A stretch of 11,297 nt of DNA from an uncultured Bacteroidales bacterium. GTDB taxonomy: Bacteria; Bacteroidota; Bacteroidia; Bacteroidales; UBA932. The stretch lies in contig CAKVAS010000035.1 of the NCBI GenBank assembly GCA_934725015.1, positions 1 through 11,297 of the forward strand, written 5' to 3'. The notes beneath the pieces were generated by a model. It had not been told where the DNA came from. It did no database searches and worked only from the letters and a program-made list of their open reading frames with translations. The translations under genes and the position numbers were made by a program. Each line of letters starts with the position of its first letter. Positions within the stretch are counted from its first letter, which is position 1. This document shows positions 5,894-11,297 of this stretch, one piece after another.

Positions 5894-6331
5894 ATGGACA
5901 GACTTATTGGAATAGATTACGGACGCAAGAGAGTCGGAGTCGCGGTGAGTGACCCGCTCGGAATCTTCGCGTCTGCCCTGGACACGGTACATTCTGCAAA
6001 GATAATAGAATATCTCAAAACTTACGCTCAAAATGAGAATGTTGTGAAGTTCGTTGTGGGATATCCCATGAATATGAACGGGGCTCCGTCCGAGGCTGCG
6101 GCCGACGTCGACGTGTTCCTGAGGACTCTGAAAAACGCGTTTCCGGGTATCCCCGTCGTAACCGAGGACGAGAGGTTCACGTCGGTTCTGGCGCACAGGG
6201 CGATGATTGACGGGGGGATGAAGAAGAAGGACCGCCGCGACAAGGAGAGCGTCGATAAAATCAGCGCGGCGATAATTCTCCAGAGCTATATGGACCGGAC
6301 GAAGGATGTCGTGAATGTGGGAAATAAATGA
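5894..6331 (+). CDS. ruvX: RuvX/YqgF family putative Holliday junction resolvase
   Basis: The 145-residue cytosolic protein has the RNase H-like fold of the YqgF/RuvX family, linked to Holliday junction resolution and, in E. coli, to 16S pre-rRNA 5' end processing. Seen: RLIGIDYGRKRVGVAVSD at 3-20 with Asp8 as first acidic residue, FVVGYPMNMNG (53-63), TEDERFTS (90-97) and KESVDKISAAIILQSYMD (117-134) with Asp121, so the acidic catalytic set is complete. The reading frame is open far upstream (to 5207), but that part is antisense to the M23-fold gene. ATG 5894 is chosen because the family begins right at this point and the promoter lies directly in front. It is the first gene of a plus-strand run; def follows after 19 bp. 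Confidence 0.93.
   Translation: MDRLIGIDYGRKRVGVAVSDPLGIFASALDTVHSAKIIEYLKTYAQNENVVKFVVGYPMNMNGAPSEAAADVDVFLRTLKNAFPGIPVVTEDERFTSVLAHRAMIDGGMKKKDRRDKESVDKISAAIILQSYMDRTKDVVNVGNK
5899..5928 (-). promoter_or_regulatory. Possible promoter for the M23-fold gene and dxr
   Basis: On the minus strand TTG (5928-5926) is followed after 19 bp by TAAGTCTG (5906-5899), one mismatch from TAnnTTTG. Transcription would start near 5892, giving a leader of about 23 nt. It lies inside the first codons of ruvX and back to back with the ruvX promoter. Confidence 0.4.
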
Positions 6332-6350
6332 AATATAAATATTTACAAAT

Positions 6351-6899
6351 ATGATTTTACCTATATATCTTTACGGGCAGGAGGTGCTGCGCCGTGCCGA
6401 CGACGAGGCGGATTTGACGAAAAGGGACGAACTGACGAAACTCGTCGAGGACATGAAGGAGACGCTGAAGAATGCGGACGGATGCGGACTTGCGGCGCCT
6501 CAGGTGGGCGTTCCGCTGCGTGTTCTCATCGTCGATGGGACGGAGCTTACGGACACATATCCCTACCTCAAGGATTTCAGACGCACGATGATAAACCCTA
6601 AGGTTCTCGAAGAAAGCAAGGAAACCTGCTCATATTCAGAGGGTTGCCTCAGTGTCCCGGGAATATATGCCGAAGTCGTGAGGCCGTCGTCGATTAAGGT
6701 CGAGTACTACGACGAGAATCTCGAGAAGCAGGTGGAGGTCTTCGACAAGTTCGGCTGCCGGATGGTGCAGCACGAGATGGCCCATCTGGATGGCAGGCTA
6801 TTTGTTGATGAGCTGTCCCCGATTCGGAAAAAGATGATTTCGAGGAAACTCCAGAACATTGCCTCGCGCAAGGTTCAGACGAGATACAAATCAAAGTAA
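6351..6899 (+). CDS. def: Peptide deformylase
   Basis: The 182-residue cytosolic metalloenzyme removes the formyl group from the N-terminal Met of new proteins. The three family motifs are visible: GCGLAAPQVG (44-53), EGCLSVPG (97-104, metal ligand Cys99) and QHEMAHLDG (140-148, ligands His141 and His145, catalytic Glu142). Length and C-terminal ELSPIRKKMISRKLQ are typical. The HExxH motif reads HEMAH: the residue before the second His is normally Asp in my recollection (HExDH), here Ala144. All catalytic residues remain, so it should be active. It starts at ATG 6351 after an A/T-rich 19-bp gap from ruvX and lies 19 bp before the phosphohexomutase gene; no separate promoter is seen, so operon expression is likely. 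Confidence 0.96.
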   Translation: MILPIYLYGQEVLRRADDEADLTKRDELTKLVEDMKETLKNADGCGLAAPQVGVPLRVLIVDGTELTDTYPYLKDFRRTMINPKVLEESKETCSYSEGCLSVPGIYAEVVRPSSIKVEYYDENLEKQVEVFDKFGCRMVQHEMAHLDGRLFVDELSPIRKKMISRKLQNIASRKVQTRYKSK

Positions 6900-6918
6900 C
6901 AAATTAAAATTCAACGAG

Positions 6919-8280
6919 ATGGGAGCATTTCACGCATACGACATCAGGGGAATCTGGAATGTCGATTGGAATGAGGACATTGCATATAAGGTGGGCTTTT
7001 TCGTGCCTGAACTTCTCGGTACGGACAAGGTTCTGCTCGGACGGGACTGCCGCCTTTCATCGGACACGATTCATGACGCGGTGATTCGCGGAGTGACGGA
7101 CGCCGGGGCCGACATCTACGACATCGGGCTCAGCACAACGCCTATGGTGTATTTCGGGACCGCGAACTACGGGTTCAAGGCCTCCATTCAGATTACGGCG
7201 TCGCACAACCCGGCGGAATACAACGGAATGAAGGTATCCACGACCAACGCGGCGGCCGTGGGATTCGACGCGGGACTTGGAAAAATCAAGCAGTGGATTG
7301 ACGAGGGAAAGCCGTGCACGCCCGCAGCCGTGAAGGGCAAGGTTTATCAGAAAGATGTTCATCAGGACTATCTGAACTTTCTCCTCAAATATAAGGAGGA
7401 CTGGTCGAACCTCAGGATTGCGATGGACCTCTCGAACGGGATGGCGAACCTCTACGCGAAGGAAATCTTCGGCGACCGGCCGTCCTACATATTCGACACC
7501 ATTGACGGACGCTTCCCGAACCACGAGCCTAACCCGCTGATTGCCAAGAATGTGGTGGCTCTTCAGGAACTCGTGCGCAAGACCGGGGCGGACATCGGAG
7601 TGATTTACGACGGGGACGCCGACCGCGTGATGTTCGTCGATGAGAACGCGAGGTTCATATCCCCGGACCTGATGATTGCGGTGCTCGGGCACTATTTCCT
7701 CGAAAAGAAGGGGCTGAGGGGCATCGTGCTTCAGGACATACGCAGTTCAAAGGCCGTGGGAGAATATCTCACCCCTATGGGAGCTCAGATGGAGACATGG
7801 AAGGTCGGACGCGCTTTCGCCGCGAACAAGCTCCGTGAAATCGACGGAATCTATGGCGGAGAGCTTGCGGGACACTACTATTTCCGCGACTTCTTCTACT
7901 CCGACAGCGGACTTCTCGCGTCGATGATTATTCTCAATGTGGTCGCTGACATGAAGCGTAAGGGCATTTCGCTCAGCGAGCTCATTTCCCGCATCGAGAA
8001 ATACAAGAACTCGGGAGAGGTCAACTTCAAGATTGACGACAAGCAGGGCGCGATGGACGCCGTGCGCGACCATTTCCTCGCGCAGGAGAAGCCGACGGCC
8101 TACATGGACTTCGACGGCTACAGGGTGGAGTTCCCGCGCTGGTGGTTCAACGTCCGCCCGTCCAACACCGAGCCTTATCTGAGGTTCATCTGTGAGGCGG
8201 ATTCGGACGAACTGCTCGCGGACAAGCTCGCGCAGGTGAAGGACATTCTCGTGAACAAGTTCGGAGGCGAGCAGAAATGA
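6919..8280 (+). CDS. Phosphomannomutase/phosphoglucomutase
   Basis: The 453-residue enzyme of the alpha-D-phosphohexomutase superfamily interconverts 6- and 1-phosphates of mannose or glucose, feeding nucleotide sugars for capsule, LPS and glycoprotein glycans. The four active-site elements are present: phosphoserine loop ITASHNP (92-98, Ser95), metal loop DGDADR (231-236), sugar-binding loop GGELAGH (313-319) and phosphate-binding RPSNTEP (413-419). The start AYDIRGIWNVD (6-16) is typical of the PMM/PGM group (AlgC/ManB-like) rather than of GlmM; specificity between mannose and glucose cannot be decided. The frame is open 60 bases further up to 6859, inside def, but ATG 6919 is chosen because it follows an A-rich leader and gives the normal family N-terminus. 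The stop overlaps the start of the next gene by 4 bp (ATGA). Confidence 0.93.
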   Translation: MGAFHAYDIRGIWNVDWNEDIAYKVGFFVPELLGTDKVLLGRDCRLSSDTIHDAVIRGVTDAGADIYDIGLSTTPMVYFGTANYGFKASIQITASHNPAEYNGMKVSTTNAAAVGFDAGLGKIKQWIDEGKPCTPAAVKGKVYQKDVHQDYLNFLLKYKEDWSNLRIAMDLSNGMANLYAKEIFGDRPSYIFDTIDGRFPNHEPNPLIAKNVVALQELVRKTGADIGVIYDGDADRVMFVDENARFISPDLMIAVLGHYFLEKKGLRGIVLQDIRSSKAVGEYLTPMGAQMETWKVGRAFAANKLREIDGIYGGELAGHYYFRDFFYSDSGLLASMIILNVVADMKRKGISLSELISRIEKYKNSGEVNFKIDDKQGAMDAVRDHFLAQEKPTAYMDFDGYRVEFPRWWFNVRPSNTEPYLRFICEADSDELLADKLAQVKDILVNKFGGEQK

Positions 8281-9332
8281 GGCCGCTGAAATGTCTTGCA
8301 ACAATGGTTTCTGCGCTGCTGCCTCTGATGGCGGCGGCGCAGAAACCCGCTAAGGCGGTGGATGAGAACATCCCTTCCGCCAACCCCGGCTTCAGGTTTC
8401 CGACGACTGAGAACGAGCTGGTTCCGAGGCTGCCCCGTCAGGCCGTGAAGCCGCTGGTCGTCACGGAGTCCGACCCGGTCGATACGCTCGACACCATGTC
8501 CGAGTTCGTGAAGGTGGTCCTCTACGGGAACGGCACATGGAAGTACATCAAGACGGAGAACTTCGCACGGGACAACGAGATTTTCACCGCCCACTGGGAC
8601 AGCCGCTCGGTGGATCCCTACAAGGTCGCGTGGGACTCCCTCCCCCCCTACTCCGCAATATGGCTGGTCGATAGCCTCAGCAACTACTCCTGCCCCTATC
8701 AGGGAAGGGTGAACCCGCGAGGGAAGTTCGGCCCGAGACGCGGCCGCAGGCATCAGGGCATAGATTTGCCGCTCACGACCGGAACGCCGATTTACGCGGC
8801 GTTCAACGGCAAGGTCCGCATCTCCTCGACCATGCGCGGCTACGGCAACATTGTCGTGATTCGGCACGAGAACGGACTGGAGACATTCTACGGACACCTT
8901 TCCAAGAGAAACGTGGAGGTCGGGGACTGGGTGAACGCCGGAGACGTCATCGGGCTCGGCGGCAGCACCGGACGCTCGACCGGGCCGCACCTGCATTTCG
9001 AGACACGCTACAACGGCTATGCCTTTGACCCCCAGTGGCTCATAGACTTCGAGACCGGGATGCTCCGCCACAGGATGTTCGTCCTGAAGAAGAAATACCT
9101 CAGCCAGTTCAGCAACTACGAGCAGAACTTCGACGACGAGCTCAAGAGCGCCGAGGAGGACGCTGCGGAGGAGGCCGCCCTCAGGGCTATGAGGTGGCAT
9201 ATCGTGAAGTCCGGGGACACGCTCGGGAAGATTGCCCGGAACAACGGCACGACCGTCAGCGCAATCTGCCGGCTCAACGGGATTAAATCCACATCGACGC
9301 TTCGCATCGGGCAGAAAATTCGTGTAAGATAA
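8277..9332 (+). CDS. Secreted M23 peptidase with C-terminal LysM domain
   Basis: The 351-residue protein has a signal peptide (MRPLKCLATMVSALLPLMAAA, likely cut before QKPAK). A segment at about 72-130 includes VKVVLYGNGTWKYIKT, common in Bacteroidota M23 proteins as I recall. The M23/LytM domain covers about 155-258 with the full zinc and catalytic set: HQGID (His159, Asp163), YGH (His207) and GPHLHFE (His238, His240). An acidic helical linker (about 283-304) leads to one LysM domain (307-351, WHIVKSGDTLGKIARNN to LRIGQKIRVR). It should bind and cut peptidoglycan cross-bridges or stems in the periplasm during wall growth or division. It overlaps the phosphohexomutase stop by 4 bp, so it is translationally coupled, and a strong terminator follows. 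It is the active counterpart of the degraded M23 domain at 5018-5869. Confidence 0.94.
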   Translation: MRPLKCLATMVSALLPLMAAAQKPAKAVDENIPSANPGFRFPTTENELVPRLPRQAVKPLVVTESDPVDTLDTMSEFVKVVLYGNGTWKYIKTENFARDNEIFTAHWDSRSVDPYKVAWDSLPPYSAIWLVDSLSNYSCPYQGRVNPRGKFGPRRGRRHQGIDLPLTTGTPIYAAFNGKVRISSTMRGYGNIVVIRHENGLETFYGHLSKRNVEVGDWVNAGDVIGLGGSTGRSTGPHLHFETRYNGYAFDPQWLIDFETGMLRHRMFVLKKKYLSQFSNYEQNFDDELKSAEEDAAEEAALRAMRWHIVKSGDTLGKIARNNGTTVSAICRLNGIKSTSTLRIGQKIRVR

Positions 9333-9385
9333 TCGCCCACAAGGCATTACGCATGACGATTGCGCCCGGCACGGCTTAATCAAAG

Positions 9386-9422
9386 AAAAAGGATGGCGAG
9401 ACAAAATCACCATCCTTTTTTT
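9386..9422. terminator. Bidirectional terminator between M23-LysM and fumarase genes
   Basis: AAAAAGGATGG (9386-9396) pairs perfectly over 11 bp with CCATCCTTTTT (9410-9420), with a 13-nt loop that can add GA/TC pairs. T-runs appear on both strands, so it can end transcription of the plus-strand operon and of the convergent fumarase gene. It is the only clear signal in the 167-bp gap at 9333-9499. Confidence 0.9.
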
Positions 9423-9499
9423 GTCAAACGTTTTGGCTGTTCGTGCAGTCTGTCAGTCAAGATGCGCTCTGTTAAGATGCACTGTGCAACAGTCTGCCT

Positions 9500-11122
9500 C
9501 TACAGACCGAACGGCGTGAAGAAGTTGTTGCCCTTGTCATCGACGAGGATGAACGCCGGGAAGTTCTCCACGCGGATTTTCCAGACAGCCTCCATTCCGA
9601 GCTCAGGGAACTCGACGCACTCGATGCTCTTGATGTTGTTCTGTGCGAGGATTGCAGCCGGGCCTCCGATTGAGCCGAGGTAGAATCCTCCGTGCTTGCG
9701 GCAGGCGTCGGTCACGACCTGACTCCTGTTGCCCTTCGCGAGCATGATGAGGGAGCCGCCTTTCTCCTGGAACTCATCGACATACGGGTCCATACGCCCG
9801 GCCGTGGTAGGGCCGAGAGAGCCGCAAGGCATTCCGGCAGGAGTCTTGGCAGGGCCGGCATAATAGACAGGATGGTCCTTGAGATACTGCGGCATAGGCT
9901 CACCTGCATCGAGACGCGCCTTGATTTTGGCATGGGCGATGTCACGGGCCACGATGATGGTTCCGTTAAGGCTCAGGCGTGTCGAAACAGGATATTTCGT
10001 AAGTTCGGCCAGAGCCTCCGCCATCGGCCTGTCGAGGTCAATCTTCACGGCGTCGCCCTCGCCGGCATTGCGGAGTTCCTCCGGGATGAGTTCGTAAGGC
10101 TTGTCGTCCATCTTCTCAATCCAGATTCCGTCGGCGTTAATCTTCGCCTTGATGTTGCGGTCGGCCGAGCAGCTGACTCCCAGTCCGATAGGGCAGCTTG
10201 CGCCGTGGCGAGGAAGCCTGACCACGCGGACGTCATGCGCCATGTACTTGCCGCCGAACTGCGCCCCGAGGCCGATTTTGTGAGCCTCTTCGAGAAGCTG
10301 CTCCTCAAGCGCGAGGTCGCGGAAGGCGCGTCCGGTCTCGTCTCCGGTGGTCGGGAGAGAGTCGTAGTAATGCGTGGAGGCGAGCTTCACGGTGAGGAGG
10401 TTCTTCTCCGCCGAGGTTCCGCCGATTACGAACGCGATGTGATAAGGAGGACAGGCGGCAGTGCCGAGGCTCCTCATCTTGGAAACGAGGAACGGAACGA
10501 GCGTGCCCGGATTCTGGATGCGGGCCTTGGTCTCCTGATAGAGGTAGGTCTTGTTCGCGGAGCCGCCGCCCTTGGTGACCATCAGGAAGCGGTACTCGTC
10601 GCCCTGAGTGGCCTCTATGTCAATCTGCGCCGGGAGGTTGCACTTGGTGTTCACCTCGTTGTACATATCGAGCGGCGCGTTCTGCGAGTAGCGGAGATTC
10701 TCCTGCGTGTAGGTCTTATAGACTCCGAGGGAGATTGCTTCTTCGTCCTCGAATCCGGTCCAGACCTGCTGTCCCTTCTCGCCGTGCACTATGGCCGTTC
10801 CGGTGTCCTGACAGAGAGGCAGCTTGCCCTTGGCTGCCACCTCGGCGTTGCGAAGGAAGGTCAGGGCAACATACTTGTCGTTAGCCGAGGCCTCCGGGTC
10901 GGAGAGAATCTTCGCGACCTGCTCGTTGTGGGAGCGGCGGAGAAGGAAGCTCACGTCCCTGAACGCCGTGTTTGTCATGAGCGTAAGGGCCTCCGGAGTG
11001 ACCTTGAGAATCTTCTTTCCCTCAAACTCGGATGTGGAGACCAGCTTCTCCGAACCCGGAATCTTGTAGTATTCAGTCTTGTCCTCGCCAAGCTGAAACA
11101 TCGGTGCGTATTTGAATTCCAT
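9500..11122 (-). CDS. fum: Fumarate hydratase, class I (iron-sulfur)
   Basis: The 540-residue cytosolic enzyme interconverts fumarate and malate using an oxygen-labile [4Fe-4S] cluster; in anaerobic Bacteroidota it serves the reductive branch toward succinate and propionate. The protein is the fused alpha-beta form like E. coli FumA/FumB (about 548 residues). Cluster cysteines are Cys104 (PLCQDTGT), Cys224 (TAACPPYH) and Cys318 (GVSCSADRN). Other family stretches are KGGGSANKTYLYQ (184-196), FGGKYMAHDVRVVRLPRHGASCPIG in the alpha part, and TPAGMPCGSLGPTTAGRMDPYVD (427-449) and GGFYLGSIGGPAA (478-490) in the beta part. The ATG at 11122 gives a typical N-terminus MEFKYAPMFQLGEDKTEYY. It stands alone, with its own promoter (11138-11168) and a shared terminator. 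Nothing is truncated. Confidence 0.96.
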   Translation of the reverse strand: MEFKYAPMFQLGEDKTEYYKIPGSEKLVSTSEFEGKKILKVTPEALTLMTNTAFRDVSFLLRRSHNEQVAKILSDPEASANDKYVALTFLRNAEVAAKGKLPLCQDTGTAIVHGEKGQQVWTGFEDEEAISLGVYKTYTQENLRYSQNAPLDMYNEVNTKCNLPAQIDIEATQGDEYRFLMVTKGGGSANKTYLYQETKARIQNPGTLVPFLVSKMRSLGTAACPPYHIAFVIGGTSAEKNLLTVKLASTHYYDSLPTTGDETGRAFRDLALEEQLLEEAHKIGLGAQFGGKYMAHDVRVVRLPRHGASCPIGLGVSCSADRNIKAKINADGIWIEKMDDKPYELIPEELRNAGEGDAVKIDLDRPMAEALAELTKYPVSTRLSLNGTIIVARDIAHAKIKARLDAGEPMPQYLKDHPVYYAGPAKTPAGMPCGSLGPTTAGRMDPYVDEFQEKGGSLIMLAKGNRSQVVTDACRKHGGFYLGSIGGPAAILAQNNIKSIECVEFPELGMEAVWKIRVENFPAFILVDDKGNNFFTPFGL

Positions 11123-11137
11123 TGTCTTATAATTATT

Positions 11138-11168
11138 TAAATATATTTCATATCCTTTTCAGCGCAAA
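11138..11168 (-). promoter_or_regulatory. Promoter for the fumarase gene
   Basis: On the minus strand TTTG (11168-11165) is followed after 19 bp by TATATTTA (11145-11138), one mismatch from TAnnTTTG. Transcription would begin near 11131, giving a very short leader of about 10 nt before the ATG at 11122. A second weak box, AACCTTTG (11172-11165), lacks a matching -33. Confidence 0.5.
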
Positions 11169-11208
11169 GGTTTCTTCCTCGATATTTTTCCGGCACTTTT
11201 CTCTGCAC

Positions 11209-11281
11209 AAAGATTTCTCACTCCATTTCATTCCGCTCGAAATGACAGATGCTGTCATCTCGAACGAAGTGAGAGATCTTT
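11209..11281. repeat. Palindromic dispersed-repeat (REP-like) element
   Basis: The outer arms AAAGATTTCTCACT (11209-11222) and AGTGAGAGATCTTT (11268-11281) pair with 13 of 14 matches; the inner arms TCGAAATGACAG (11237-11248) and CTGTCATCTCGA (11252-11263) pair with one mismatch around an ATG loop. The left arm carries about ten extra bases. The core (CTCGAAATGACA ... TGTCATCTCGA, with flanks of the type AGATTTCTCACT) resembles a palindromic intergenic repeat that I remember from many Bacteroidota genomes. It is non-coding and lies about 90 bp upstream of fumarase. Confidence 0.75.
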
Positions 11282-11297
11282 GGGCTGCATCCCATTT

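Noticed and set aside
6859..6918. Longer N-terminal form of the phosphohexomutase
   Set aside because: The extra 20 codons lie in the end of def and the gap, while the family N-terminus begins right after ATG 6919 behind an A-rich leader.
8175..9413. 412-codon minus-strand open frame opposite the M23-LysM gene
   Set aside because: It is antisense to a gene with complete M23 and LysM motifs and runs through the bidirectional terminator; no family is recognisable.
9692..11140. 482-codon plus-strand open frame opposite fumarase
   Set aside because: It is the antisense shadow of the intact class I fumarase, a product of high GC and codon bias; its protein matches nothing I recognise.

Overview
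The window looks like an ordinary chromosomal stretch from a Bacteroidota member, most likely a Bacteroidales with fairly high GC. The evidence is: (i) promoter-like sites of the Bacteroides type (TTG or TTTG, 19-20 bp, TAnnTTTG) at the expected places; (ii) A/T-rich leaders instead of Shine-Dalgarno sequences; (iii) a DUF4837 lipoprotein, a family I know from Bacteroidota; (iv) tRNA genes without an encoded CCA; (v) a full-length class I fumarase of the Bacteroides kind. The genus cannot be fixed from this sequence; a Rikenellaceae/Alistipes-like origin is only a guess from GC and style.

Layout. Positions 1-140 (minus) hold the first codons of a secreted protein with a signal peptide and a good promoter. 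Positions 235-650 have no credible gene. They carry a 101-bp unit in two tandem copies, a partial third copy, and a decayed duplicate of the tRNA-Pro 3' end with its terminator. A compact minus-strand RNA/protein unit follows: tRNA-Glu(TTC), rpsT and tRNA-Pro(CGG), driven by a strong promoter near 1200. Upstream on the same strand lies a cell-envelope/isoprenoid cluster, in order of transcription: an M23-fold membrane protein, dxr, rseP, and the DUF4837 lipoprotein.

At about 5870-5893 transcription diverges. The plus-strand cluster is ruvX, def, a phosphomannomutase/phosphoglucomutase, and a secreted M23-LysM peptidase, with gaps of 19 and 19 bp and a 4-bp overlap, so probably one operon. It ends at a strong bidirectional terminator (9386-9422) shared with the convergent class I fumarase gene (9500-11122, minus). 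Upstream of fumarase, at the window end, is a palindromic dispersed repeat.

Functionally the window is mostly housekeeping: translation (S20, two tRNAs, peptide deformylase), isoprenoid precursors (Dxr), regulated intramembrane proteolysis (RseP), sugar-phosphate interconversion for glycans, cell-wall remodelling (two M23 proteins, one probably inactive), RuvX, and the fumarate/malate step. I found no defence system, mobile-element gene or CRISPR array, and no convincing new multi-gene system. The points most worth checking are the tRNA-Pro-linked repeat block, the probably leaderless ruvX transcript with back-to-back divergent promoters, the near-palindrome over the rseP promoter, the M23 protein that lacks a zinc ligand, and the altered HExxH motif in the deformylase.
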